DNA from: Gulosibacter sediminis
Lineage (GTDB): Bacteria > Actinomycetota > Actinomycetes > Actinomycetales > Microbacteriaceae
NCBI RefSeq assembly: GCF_023370115.1
Contig: NZ_CP097160.1
Span: forward strand, 2,356,001 to 2,420,000
Direction: 5' to 3'
DNA: 64,000 bases
Position 1 is the stretch's first letter; each line of letters begins with the position of its first letter. Positions 42,153 through 50,858 of this stretch are shown here, one piece after another. The notes beneath the pieces were generated by a model. That model did not search any database, was not told the origin of the DNA, and worked only from the letters and a program-made list of their open reading frames with translations. A program made the translations under genes and the position numbers.

Positions 42153-43589
42153 ATGCAGTTGCAGCATGAATTCGCCGATGTCCTGCCCGAGCTCGCGCAG
42201 GCCTGGCAGGCGCAAGAGATGCCGAACGCCGAGCTGCTCGTGCTCAACGAAACGCTCGCCGAGGAGCTCGGGCTCGACGTTGCGTGGCTGCGCGGGCCCG
42301 AGGGCCTCGCCTGGCTGACGGGGCAGTCCGTGCCCGAGGGTGGGCAGCCCGTCGCACAGATCTACTCGGGACATCAGTTCGGCTGGTACGCGCCGCGCCT
42401 CGGCGATGGCCGCGCGCTCTTGCTCGGCGAGCTCGTCGATCGCGACGGGCAGCGACGGGATGTGCACCTCAAGGGTTCGGGCAAGACCCCGTTCGCCCGC
42501 AAGGGCGACGGGCAGGCCGTGCTCGGGCCGATGCTGCGCGAGTTCCTCATGAGCGAGGCGATGCACGCGCTCGGCGTGCCGACGACGCGGGCACTCGCCG
42601 TCGTCGCGACGGGCCACATCGTGCAGCGCGATTTCCCCGAGCGCGGCGCGCTGCTCGTGCGGGTCGCGAGCAGCCACCTCCGCGTCGGGAGCGTTCAGTA
42701 CGCGCGCTCGCTCGACGAGCCCGAGGTGCTGCGCCGCCTCGTCGATCTCGCGATCGAGCGCCACTCCCCCGCCGCGGCCGACGCCGAGGTGCCAGCGCTC
42801 GCCCTCTACCGCGAGGTGATCGCGCGCCAGGCCCGGCTCATCGCCGATTGGATGCGCCTCGGCTTCATTCACGGCGTGATGAACACCGACAACGTGACGA
42901 TCTCGGGCGAGACGATCGACTATGGGCCGTGCGCGTTCCTCGACGCCTACGACCCGGCGCTCTGGTTCAGCTCGATCGACGAGCACGGGCGTTACGCCTT
43001 CGCGAACCAGCCGGCGATCGCCGAGTGGGACCTCGCGCGGCTCGGCGAGGCCCTGCTGCCGCTCGTCGGCGAGGGCGAGGAGGCCGTCGCGCTCGTGACC
43101 GCCGAGCTGCAGCAGTTCGCGCCGCAATACCAGCGCGTCTGGCTCGCCGGTATGCGCGACAAGCTCGGCCTCTCGCCCGACACACCCGACCCGCAGGTGG
43201 ATGCGCTCGCGAGCGCCACGCTGCGGCTACTGCAGGCGGAGCACATCGACTACACCGAGTTCTTCCGCGCCCTCGTGAGCGCGGCGGCGGGCGACGATGC
43301 CGCGGTCGAGCGGCTGTTCGCTGATGCCGCGGATGTGCGCCCCTGGCTGCACCGCTGGCGCGGGCTCGCGCCCGACGCCGAGCTGATCGCGCGCAGCAAC
43401 CCGGCCTACATTCCGCGCAACCACCTCGTCGAGGAGGCGCTCGCCGCGGCCGGCCGCGGCGACCTCGCGCCCTTCGGCGAGCTGCTCGAGGTCGTCACCG
43501 AGCCCTTCAGCGAGCGCACCGATGGCGAGCGCTTCGCCACCGCGGCGCCCGCCTCGTTCGGGCCGTACGTCACCTACTGCGGCACGTAG
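42153..43589 (+). CDS. selO: Protein adenylyltransferase SelO (YdiU family)
   Basis: About 478 residues from ATG at 42153 (a GTG two codons earlier is possible). Pseudokinase features: QIYSGHQFGWYAPRLGDGRA, the Lys-containing HLKGSGKTPFARKGDGQA, GFIHGVMNTDNVTISGETID followed by YGP, with the metal-binding Asn and Asp. SelO transfers AMP to Ser, Thr or Tyr of redox-related proteins. The C-terminus is YCGT: Cys third from the end, where eukaryotic SelO has selenocysteine. This fits the oxidative-defence genes in the window. Confidence 0.9.
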   Translation: MQLQHEFADVLPELAQAWQAQEMPNAELLVLNETLAEELGLDVAWLRGPEGLAWLTGQSVPEGGQPVAQIYSGHQFGWYAPRLGDGRALLLGELVDRDGQRRDVHLKGSGKTPFARKGDGQAVLGPMLREFLMSEAMHALGVPTTRALAVVATGHIVQRDFPERGALLVRVASSHLRVGSVQYARSLDEPEVLRRLVDLAIERHSPAAADAEVPALALYREVIARQARLIADWMRLGFIHGVMNTDNVTISGETIDYGPCAFLDAYDPALWFSSIDEHGRYAFANQPAIAEWDLARLGEALLPLVGEGEEAVALVTAELQQFAPQYQRVWLAGMRDKLGLSPDTPDPQVDALASATLRLLQAEHIDYTEFFRALVSAAAGDDAAVERLFADAADVRPWLHRWRGLAPDAELIARSNPAYIPRNHLVEEALAAAGRGDLAPFGELLEVVTEPFSERTDGERFATAAPASFGPYVTYCGT

Positions 43590-43605
43590 TTACGCGACCC
43601 ACTCG

Positions 43606-45201
43606 CTACGCGACCGCGGCCGCATCCCTCGCTCGCAGCTCGCGGCGCAGGATCTTGCCGGAGCTCGACTTCGGGATCGCATCGATGAACTCGACGAGGC
43701 GCACCTTCTTGTGGGGTGCCGCGTGCACCGCGACGAAGTCGAGCACATCCTGCTCGGTGAGCTCGGCATCCCCCTGACGCACGACGAAGGCCTTCGGCAG
43801 CTCGCCAACCTCGGGGTCGGGGTAGGCGACGACGGCCGCATCAGCGATGAGCGGGTTCGTCAGCAGCAGCGCCTCGAGCTCGGCCGGCGGCACCTGATAG
43901 CCCTTGTACTTGATGAGCTCCTTGAGCCGGTCGACGACGAACGTCTGCCCGTGCGCGTCGACGCGCACGATGTCGCCGGTGTGGAGGAAGCCGTCGGAGC
44001 CGATCGTCGCCGACGTCGCGCCGTGGTTGTTCATGTAGCCGACCATGACCTGCGGGCCGCGGATGAGCATCTCGCCGGGCTCGCTCAGGCCGTCTTCGGG
44101 CACCTCGATGTCGTCGCCGGTCTCGATGTCGACGACGCGCACCTCGGTGTTCGGCACGGGCACGCCGATCGAGCCGCGCGAGAGATCGTCGCGGTCGCGC
44201 GGAATGACATGGGTGACCGGGCTCGTCTCGGTCATGCCGTAGCCCTGCAGGATGCGCGCGCCGAGCCGCAGCGCGACCGAGTTCGCGAGCTGCTCGTCGA
44301 GCGCGGCGGCGCCCGAGAGCACGAAGTCGATCGATGAGAGGTCGTACTGGGCGACGAGCGGATGCTTCGCGAGCGCGACCGCGATCGGCGGCGCGATGAA
44401 CACCGCGGTCGCCTTCTCATCCTGAATCGCGCGGAGGAACTCGGGCAGCTCGAACTTCGGCAGCGTGATGAGCCGCGACCGCTTGCGCAGCGCGAGGTTG
44501 AGCAGCACCGTGAGGCCGTAGATGTGGGTGAACGGCAGCACCGCGAGCACGCGGTCGTCGGGCTCGAGCGCGATGGCGGCGTCGGCCTGCACGAGGTTCG
44601 CGACGAGGTTGCGATGCGTGAGCATGACGCCCTTGGGCGCGCCAGTCGTGCCCGACGAAAACGGCAGCACCGCGAGGTGATACTCGGGGTCGAAGGTGCG
44701 CTTCGGGGCGGTCGTCGCCGACGCGAGCAGCTCGCCGAGGTTCGGGTAGCCCTCCGCTCCGTCGAGCACGACAACCTGCTCGTTCGTCAGCCCGGCCGCG
44801 GCCGCCCCCGGCAGCGACTGGCTGCCGAGCGCCGAAATGGTGAAGAGCATCCGCGCCCCCGCGTCGCGCAGCTGGTGCTCGATGTCCTCGGCCGTCGAGA
44901 GCGCCGTCACCGTCGTCACGGTTGCGCCGGCCCGGAGGATGGCGTGGAACACCGCGACGAAGGCCGGGATGTTCGGGGCGTGCAGCGCGACGACGTCGCC
45001 GGGCGCGATGCCACGCTCGGCGAGCCCGCCGGCGATCGCATCGACCTGCGCCTTCAACTCGCCGTAGGTCGTCGTGTTGCCGGTCGGGCCATCGACGATC
45101 GCGACGCGGCGCGCATCCGCCTCATTCAGGTTGACGAAGATCGCCTCGTAGAGCGTTTCGGCAGGGATCTCGACGTCTTCGTAGGGGCTCGTAAAGATCA
45201 T
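43606..45201 (-). CDS. AMP-forming acyl/aryl-CoA ligase (4-coumarate-CoA ligase-like)
   Basis: 531 residues; GAGGAG ribosome site. ANL motifs in order: VLPFSSGTTGAPKGVMLTHR (P-loop), QGYGMTETSPVTHVIPR, the hinge region FVVDRLKELIKYKGYQVPPA and the C-terminal IPKSSSGKILRR with the catalytic Lys. The pattern is that of 4CL-like enzymes, which activate fatty or aromatic acids via an acyl-AMP to the CoA thioester. It is alone on its strand; the acid substrate is unknown. Confidence 0.88.
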   Translation of the reverse strand: MIFTSPYEDVEIPAETLYEAIFVNLNEADARRVAIVDGPTGNTTTYGELKAQVDAIAGGLAERGIAPGDVVALHAPNIPAFVAVFHAILRAGATVTTVTALSTAEDIEHQLRDAGARMLFTISALGSQSLPGAAAAGLTNEQVVVLDGAEGYPNLGELLASATTAPKRTFDPEYHLAVLPFSSGTTGAPKGVMLTHRNLVANLVQADAAIALEPDDRVLAVLPFTHIYGLTVLLNLALRKRSRLITLPKFELPEFLRAIQDEKATAVFIAPPIAVALAKHPLVAQYDLSSIDFVLSGAAALDEQLANSVALRLGARILQGYGMTETSPVTHVIPRDRDDLSRGSIGVPVPNTEVRVVDIETGDDIEVPEDGLSEPGEMLIRGPQVMVGYMNNHGATSATIGSDGFLHTGDIVRVDAHGQTFVVDRLKELIKYKGYQVPPAELEALLLTNPLIADAAVVAYPDPEVGELPKAFVVRQGDAELTEQDVLDFVAVHAAPHKKVRLVEFIDAIPKSSSGKILRRELRARDAAAVA

Positions 45202-45346
45202 GAGGACTCCTCACCGCGGCAGCGTCGCCGCTAATCGGGGCGGCTCGCGTCGTTGCGAGGTCACCACGTGCAGGTTGCTCCAGAGCATAGTGACGACACC
45301 TGGTGTGCACCCTCGGAAACGCAGGGAGCCCGCACGCCGCGGCGGG

Positions 45347-45389
45347 TTCAGCGGCAACTGGCGCCGTCAGCATCGTGCCAGTCTTCGAT
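45347..45389. repeat. Degenerate copy of the 48847-48912 palindrome core
   Basis: About 35 of 43 bases match 48855-48897, the core of a long palindrome near mshB. Here the right arm has decayed, so it no longer folds well. Together they suggest a dispersed intergenic repeat family. The rest of 45202-45477 shows only short GC repeats (GCAGCGG) and no gene. Confidence 0.6.
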
Positions 45390-45477
45390 GATCGCGCCAC
45401 CGGCCACGCGCAGCAGCGGGCAGCGGGCAGCGGGGCGGCACTTCACCCCCCGCCGTCCCTATCCGCGCTGAGACCAG

Positions 45478-45957
45478 CTAGAGCTCGGCGGCAAACTTCG
45501 CCGCGCGCTCGCGCAAGCCTTCGATGCGCGAGGTGCGTGCCGCATCCATATCGAAGCCGTCGTACGGGCTCGGCGGGTCGTTACGCACGTTGAACGAGCA
45601 CTCGAAGTTCTTGCACACGTAGACCGCGACGGTGTTGCCGTTGCGGCCCGACGAGCCCGAGCGCTTCGCGTTCGAGAACACGACGTCGTTCGGCAAACGC
45701 ACGTCGTGGCACCAACCGCACAGCTGCGGCTTCGAGAGCGGTGGCTGTTGCTGAAACAGAATACCGCGCACCTCGTCGCCACCGATCGGCACGAAGGCGT
45801 AGGCGCGGCGGGCGATGCGCGGGTCGCGCCAGCCGAAGTAGTCGAGCGAGTCCCAGTCGACCTCGTCGAAGTGCTCGGGCAGCGAGAGCTCCGTGCGCTC
45901 CTTCTTCGAAGCGTTCATGAAGTTGGTGCGAATGAATTTTTCCGTGATCGGAAGCAT
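45478..45957 (-). CDS. FBP-domain zinc-finger protein (EF-G-binding family)
   Basis: 159 residues from ATG at 45957 (AAAGG upstream). It resembles the FBP_C family: LPITEKFIRTNFMNASKKER, then a four-Cys treble-clef zinc site, CGWCHDV and VYVCKNFECSFNVRN. Family members, including fusidic-acid-resistance FusB relatives, bind elongation factor G. The actinobacterial group is mostly uncharacterised. Confidence 0.78.
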   Translation of the reverse strand: MLPITEKFIRTNFMNASKKERTELSLPEHFDEVDWDSLDYFGWRDPRIARRAYAFVPIGGDEVRGILFQQQPPLSKPQLCGWCHDVRLPNDVVFSNAKRSGSSGRNGNTVAVYVCKNFECSFNVRNDPPSPYDGFDMDAARTSRIEGLRERAAKFAAEL

Positions 45958-46225
45958 GATGATGGCCTTTCGAATGGCGCCATGACAGCGCCAGCGTTGA
46001 TGATCATTTCCGGCCACACGGCCGGCACGCCACGCAGATTGCGCAGCACGAGTGACCGGCACCGCGGATGCGCAGAACCGGTTTGAGCGGCGAGGTCACC
46101 TACCCGTGGCGGCAGCGCCGCCACGACCTCCAACCGCACTCTCGTGCTGAGTCATCGAAAACATCACCCGAGCACATTACACCCGCGTCGTCGCGAGGGA
46201 AATGCTGCGTTTGCCCGGCGCGCGA

Positions 46226-46531
46226 CTACTCGCCGAGGTTCTCGACGTGGGCCCGGATCGCCTGCGCATCCTCATCAAACCAACCCTTTTCGCGCGCGAA
46301 CTCGACGAGGCGCTCGAGTTGGCCGGTGCGCTCGTCGCTGTCGCCCTCCCGCCGCAAGAAGTCGGCCGACACCCAGAGGTGGTCGGCGTCGACGATGGGG
46401 ATCACCGAGACATGCGCCGTCGCAAGTTCGGTGAGTTCGGCGCTCGTGCGCCCGCCCGCGTCGACGTGGAAGCTCGAGAAGTTGTCGGGCTCGTTGAGCG
46501 AGAAACCGTCGTCCTGTGCCGTGATGATCAT
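46226..46531 (-). CDS. Conserved-looking small protein of unknown function
   Basis: 101 residues from ATG at 46531, with GAGGGTGGG upstream. The sequence includes FHVDAGGRTSAELTELATAH, VDADHLWVSADFLRREG and REKGWFDEDAQAIRAHVE: soluble, acidic and mixed alpha/beta by eye. Divergent from mshA, 93 bp away. The frame stays open far upstream through the antisense of mshA, but the ribosome site supports this start. No family is recognised. Confidence 0.65.
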   Translation of the reverse strand: MIITAQDDGFSLNEPDNFSSFHVDAGGRTSAELTELATAHVSVIPIVDADHLWVSADFLRREGDSDERTGQLERLVEFAREKGWFDEDAQAIRAHVENLGE

Positions 46532-46624
46532 GCGCCCACCCTCGCGGATGCGCCTGGCCGGCACCTGTGACCCGTCGCGTCGGCAGCGAGTGCGACGCTG
46601 GGCTTGCCGCGGTAGCGTCGCAGC

Positions 46625-47866
46625 ATGACTTCTGACGCAGCTTCGGTCGCGCCCCTCGGCATCGCGTTTGTCGTGCTGCACACCTCCCCCGTCGACGAAC
46701 CCGGCACGAAGGATGCGGGCGGCATGAACGTCGTCGTGCGCGCGCAGGCCGAGGTGCTTGCGCGCGCCGGGCACCGGGTCGAGCTGGTCACGCGCCGGCA
46801 GCGGCCCGATGAGCCCGCCGTGGTCGAGCTCGCACCGAACCTGCGGCTGCACTCGCTGACCGCGGGCCCTGCGCGCACCATTGAGAAGGGCGAGCACGAG
46901 GCGCTTATCGACGAGTTCCGCGACGCCCTCGCGGCGCTGCTGCGCGACGTGCCGGTCGACGTCATCCACGGCGAGCACTGGTTCTCGGGCATCGCGGCGC
47001 TGCCGGTCGCGCGCGAGCTCGGGGTGCCGCTCGTGCAGAGCTTCCACTCGATCGCGGCCGACGCGTCGCTGCCGCTGTCGGCGGGCGAGCGGGCGGAGTC
47101 GCCCGGGCGGCTCGAGGGCGAGGCCCGGCTCGCTCGGGAGTCGGATGCGCTGGTCGTCATCAGCGACGCGGAGCGCGAGACCGCGATCGAGCGGCTGGGC
47201 GCGGCGCCCGAGCGGATCTTCGTCGTGCCACCCGGCGTCGACCAGACGGTGTTTTATCCCGCGGATGCTGTCGTTGCGGCCCCAGGTGCGGGTCGCGACC
47301 GGCCGCGCCTCATTGTTGGCGGGCGGCTGCATCCGCTCAAGAGCATCGACCTCGCGATCGACGCGGTCGCCAAGTTGCCCGAGGCGTCGCGGCCCGACCT
47401 CGTGGTGGTGGGAGCGCCGCCGCCCGACTCGCTCGACTACGAGCGGTCGCTGCACGACGCCGTTGCCCGACATGGGCTCGACGAGCGGGTGCGGTTCACC
47501 GGGCCGCTCTCGCGCGCAGGGTTCGCGGGCGAGATGCGCGAATCTGACCTGTTGTTGATGCCCTCGCACTCCGAGACCTTCGGGCTCGTCGTGCTCGAGG
47601 CGGCGGCGTGCGGGCTGCCGGCGATCGCGTATCGATCCGGCGGGCTGGCCGAGTCGGTGCGGCATAACGAGACGGGACTGCTCGTCGACACTCGTGAGCC
47701 CGCCGACTGGGCCGCCGCGATTGCGCGCGTGCTCGGCGATGCGGGGTTGTACGAGCGGCTGGCCACGACCGCGCTCGCCCACGCGCGGGCCATGAGCTGG
47801 GATGCATCGGCTGGGCAGTTGCTCGAGGTCTATCGCGAGCTCGTGAATGGGGCGGCGCGTGGCTGA
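46625..47866 (+). CDS. mshA: Glycosyltransferase family 4, probable D-inositol-3-phosphate glycosyltransferase MshA
   Basis: 413 residues. The N-terminal VVLHTSPVDEPGTKDAGGMN is the MshA nucleotide/inositol-phosphate site; GT4 motifs follow: VVPPGVDQTVFYP, VGGRLHPLKSIDLAIDA and the E-x7-E region HSETFGLVVLEAAACGLPAI. MshA joins GlcNAc from UDP-GlcNAc to inositol-3-phosphate, the first step of mycothiol synthesis. A TAGCGT box (46613-46618) ends 6 nt before ATG, indicating leaderless mRNA. A PIG-L deacetylase follows, as expected for the next mycothiol steps. Confidence 0.85.
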   Translation: MTSDAASVAPLGIAFVVLHTSPVDEPGTKDAGGMNVVVRAQAEVLARAGHRVELVTRRQRPDEPAVVELAPNLRLHSLTAGPARTIEKGEHEALIDEFRDALAALLRDVPVDVIHGEHWFSGIAALPVARELGVPLVQSFHSIAADASLPLSAGERAESPGRLEGEARLARESDALVVISDAERETAIERLGAAPERIFVVPPGVDQTVFYPADAVVAAPGAGRDRPRLIVGGRLHPLKSIDLAIDAVAKLPEASRPDLVVVGAPPPDSLDYERSLHDAVARHGLDERVRFTGPLSRAGFAGEMRESDLLLMPSHSETFGLVVLEAAACGLPAIAYRSGGLAESVRHNETGLLVDTREPADWAAAIARVLGDAGLYERLATTALAHARAMSWDASAGQLLEVYRELVNGAARG

Positions 47867-48002
47867 GCGCGACGGCTGGCTTGATGATTGCATCCAGCTC
47901 GTGAGCCAGTTCGATGGGTCGGAGCGCGACCGATTCGCGGTCTCGGAGCGCGACCAGTTCACGGTGCGTGCCGAAGTTGAGAACGGAGCAATCCATGCCT
48001 AA
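47859..48002 (+). CDS. 47-residue coupled ORF between mshA and mshB
   Basis: GTG at 47859 overlaps the mshA stop (TGA 47864-47866) and TAA at 48000-48002 overlaps the mshB start (47995), so it links both genes. The acidic product contains a tandem repeat, SERDRFAV then SERDQFTV, and reads MAERDGWLDDCIQLVSQF at the start. The mshB ribosome site GGAG lies inside it, so its translation could open or couple mshB. It may be a real small protein or only a coupling device; nothing similar is known to me. Confidence 0.5.
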   Translation: MAERDGWLDDCIQLVSQFDGSERDRFAVSERDQFTVRAEVENGAIHA

Positions 48003-48774
48003 GCGCGACAGCCTGCTCGCGGGGGTTCACCGCGTGCTCGTGGTGCACGCGCATCCCGACGACGAGGTGCTCGCCGGCGGCGCCCTGCTGCGCGAGCTGC
48101 ACGAGCGCGGGGTTCGGGTGGCGCTCGTGACCTGCTCGCGCGGCGAGGCCGGCGAGATCGTTGCTGGCGTTCTGCCTGATGGCACGAGCGAGGCCGAGCT
48201 CGCAGTGGTGCGCGAGCGCGAAGTACGCGGATCGGTGGGGGCGCTCGGCATCGCGGCGCACTACTGGCTTGGCACTCCGCCCGCCAGGTCCGCGGGCACG
48301 GGAGCGCGGGTTTACCGCGATTCGGGCATGCGGTGGGTGCGGCCCGGCGTCGCGGGGCCGACCGACTCGAGCGACGCCCGGTCGCTCACCGCGGCGCCGC
48401 TCGCCGACGTGGTCGCCGACCTCGCGGCTGTTGTCGAACTCGAGCGCCCCGAGCTTGTCGTGAGCTACGACGATACGGGCGGATACGGGCATCCCGACCA
48501 TCTGCGCGCCCGCGAGGCCGCGCTCGCCGTCGCCCGAGCATCCGGCATTCGCTATGCCGAGCTCGTCGATGACCCGAACCTGCCCGGCACCGAGTGGTTC
48601 GTGCTGGAGCACCAGCGGGCTGCCGTGCTCGCGGCGCTGCGCAGTCACCGCACGCAGCTCACAGTCGACGCCGACGGACGCCAGCTCACGCACTCGGGCG
48701 GCCAGCGCCAGGATGTCGAGACCGACATCGGCCTGCGCATCGTCAACTGGTTGTGGTCCCCTGACACGTTGTGA
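47995..48774 (+). CDS. mshB: PIG-L deacetylase, probable MshB
   Basis: 259 residues. Zinc motif VVHAHPDDEVLAGGALLREL (HPDD) and the second metal His in DDTGGYGHPDHLRAREAA define the LmbE/PIG-L family. Beside mshA it most likely deacetylates GlcNAc-inositol to GlcN-inositol; the mycothiol amidase Mca has a similar sequence and cannot be excluded. The protein is about 40 residues shorter than mycobacterial MshB. Coupled to the short ORF upstream. Confidence 0.78.
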   Translation: MPKRDSLLAGVHRVLVVHAHPDDEVLAGGALLRELHERGVRVALVTCSRGEAGEIVAGVLPDGTSEAELAVVREREVRGSVGALGIAAHYWLGTPPARSAGTGARVYRDSGMRWVRPGVAGPTDSSDARSLTAAPLADVVADLAAVVELERPELVVSYDDTGGYGHPDHLRAREAALAVARASGIRYAELVDDPNLPGTEWFVLEHQRAAVLAALRSHRTQLTVDADGRQLTHSGGQRQDVETDIGLRIVNWLWSPDTL

Positions 48775-49216
48775 ACGTCCGGGGCTGGCGAGCGTCTTTC
48801 CGATCCTGGGCCAGCCCGCGCCGCCCCGTCGGACCTTCGTCGCACTCAGTGGCGCTGTCAGCGACAACTGGCGCTGCCAGCATCGCGCCAGTTGTCGCTG
48901 ACAGCGCCACTGCCACTCGCACCGCGTCGCTGAGCGCGCCACTGCTCACGCGAGAGTCATCAGGGCGCAGTTGGGCAACTGCCGCGACAGAAATTGGCAC
49001 CCCACTGGCACCGAACTTCGCGACCCCACCGCGACGTGTGCCGGGTCTTCGTTGCCCCGTTGAGCCGTTCAGATAACTAACTCGCCGCCACACCGTTCAC
49101 AACGTCACGGCGAAGAACACCTCACCAGCCAGCTTTGCGGGCGCGGTGAGGCTCGGCGGCTACACTCGCGGCGTACTCGCGGGCCGAGTGCCCGCCCCGC
49201 CAACCGTCGAGGTCAC
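48775..49216. other. Intergenic region with long palindrome and lipoprotein promoter
   Basis: No gene is seen in these 442 bp. It holds the 27-bp-arm palindrome (48847-48912), a small CCTCACC/GGTGAGG hairpin (about 49119-49150) and a TACACT -10-like box at 49161-49166, which would start transcription about 44 nt before the lipoprotein ATG. Confidence 0.6.
48847..48912. repeat. Perfect palindrome with 27-bp arms
   Basis: 48847-48873 pairs without mismatch to 48886-48912 around a 12-nt loop. It lies 72 nt past mshB. Arm length exceeds usual terminators. A diverged copy of its core is at 45347-45389. Confidence 0.88.
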
Positions 49217-50686
49217 ATGCTCCGCCGCCCCGTCATCCGCATCCTGCTCGCCGTGCTCGGGCTCGCGGTGCCGCTCGCGGCGGTGACCGGATGCGCCGGC
49301 GGCGGGCTCGAGGCACGCCCGCGCGCCGAGGCGGTTGCGGCGGTGTCGCTTGACGTCGATGATCCGAGCGCGGCCTCGATTGCCGCGAGCGCGGCGCTCT
49401 TTGAGACGAGCGAGCTTGCGTTCGTCGCGACGGCCGAGCACGCGGGTGAGCTCGCCGATGATGCGATCGCGGCGGGTGCGCCGCTGCTCGTGGCTGGCCC
49501 CGACCTCGGCGGTGAGCTCGATCGTCTCGGCGCCACGACGGTCGTCACCGCGAACGGCGACGAGGTCGAGTTGAGCGGCGTCACAGAGGTCTCGGTCGAC
49601 GCGTCCGCCGACCCCGCGTCGACCGAGGTGCCCAAGCTCAACCGGACCCAGGACCCTGCGCCCGCCGTGCTGTTCACCGAGGACGGCGCCGTGCCCGACG
49701 CCGCGGCCGCGCCCGCAGCGACGCTTGCCGCAGTCCGGGGCACGATCGAGGCGCTGCCGGGAGGCGACCCGCGCGCGACAAGCGAGTCGGTCGCGATCGT
49801 CCGCGAGCATCCGGGGGCGAACGTGCTCGGGTTCGGCGACGACTTCGGGGCGAGCGACGACTTCGCGCAGCGGGTCGGGGCGGCCGCGAACTCGGCCGAG
49901 CTGCCGGGCGGCGGGATGCTCCCACTGCGCGACCGCATCCTCGTCGCCGACTACGGATATCCCGGCGAGCCCGTGCTCGGGGTGCTCGGCGAGCACGACC
50001 TTGACTGGGCGGTGCAGGACGTGAAGGAGCGTGCCGCCGAATACCAGGCGCTCACCGATAAGCAGGTCGTGCCAACCTTCGAGATCATCGTGACGCTCGC
50101 GAGCGGCAGCGCCGGCGACGACGGCGACTACTCGGCCGAGAGCGACCCCGAGGCGCTGCGCCCGTGGATCGACCGCGCGGCCGAGGAGGGTATCTACGTC
50201 GTGCTCGACCTGCAGCCGGGGCTGTCGTCGTTCCCCGAGCAGGCGCAGCAGTATGAGTCGCTGCTCGCCGAGCCGCACGTCGGCCTCGCGCTCGACCCCG
50301 AGTGGCGCCTCAAGCCCGGGCAGAAGCATCTCGAGCAGATTGGCACCGTGAGCGATGAGGAGATCAACGAGACGCTCGACTGGCTCGCCGACTTCACCGC
50401 CGAGCACCAGCTGCCGCAGAAGGTGGTGGTGTTGCACGAGTTCCGTGGCGACATGCTCGGCGATCGCGACGCCATCGACACCGGTCACGACACCCTGCAG
50501 CTCGTCGTGCATATCGACGGGCACGGAACGCCCGGGCTCAAGATGGAGACCTGGAACGCCCTGACCGCCGACCTGCCCGACGGCATGGCGCTCGGTTGGA
50601 AGAACTTCATCGACGAAGACACCCCGACGTTCACTCCCGCGCAGACGCTCGAGGTTGAGCCGCAGCCCCAACTCGTGACGTATTAG
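49217..50686 (+). CDS. Large secreted lipoprotein of unknown function
   Basis: 489 residues. Signal peptide with lipobox LAAVTGC, so Cys at about 26 is lipidated and the protein faces outward. The first half is Ala/Asp-rich with repeated (D)xxxxAxxA patterns (ASIAASAALFETSELAFVAT). The second half looks like a TIM-barrel-like domain: RILVADYGYPGEPVLGVLGE, GIYVVLDLQPGLSSFPEQAQ, HVGLALDPEWRLKPGQKHLE, GLKMETWNALTAD. The pattern recalls glycosidase-like barrels but I cannot assign catalytic residues. Confidence 0.68.
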   Translation: MLRRPVIRILLAVLGLAVPLAAVTGCAGGGLEARPRAEAVAAVSLDVDDPSAASIAASAALFETSELAFVATAEHAGELADDAIAAGAPLLVAGPDLGGELDRLGATTVVTANGDEVELSGVTEVSVDASADPASTEVPKLNRTQDPAPAVLFTEDGAVPDAAAAPAATLAAVRGTIEALPGGDPRATSESVAIVREHPGANVLGFGDDFGASDDFAQRVGAAANSAELPGGGMLPLRDRILVADYGYPGEPVLGVLGEHDLDWAVQDVKERAAEYQALTDKQVVPTFEIIVTLASGSAGDDGDYSAESDPEALRPWIDRAAEEGIYVVLDLQPGLSSFPEQAQQYESLLAEPHVGLALDPEWRLKPGQKHLEQIGTVSDEEINETLDWLADFTAEHQLPQKVVVLHEFRGDMLGDRDAIDTGHDTLQLVVHIDGHGTPGLKMETWNALTADLPDGMALGWKNFIDEDTPTFTPAQTLEVEPQPQLVTY

Positions 50687-50858
50687 TAGCGAAGGCGCGG
50701 CGGTGGAGCGGTGTGCCAACGGCCATGTGGATTGACCGTAGGGACATGAGGTCAGGCCGGCGTTTGGCGGTGCTGCTTCCGCACATCCGCCAGCCGGTCA
50801 CCAGAAACCCGCATCCTGCAGTGAGTGGGCCATCAGGCGCGAGGGCTAGCGTTGGCGC

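Noticed and set aside
49160-50719. A 519-codon minus-strand frame opposite the lipoprotein
   Set aside because: The plus strand has a signal peptide and lipobox; the minus frame is Arg/Gly-rich without domains.
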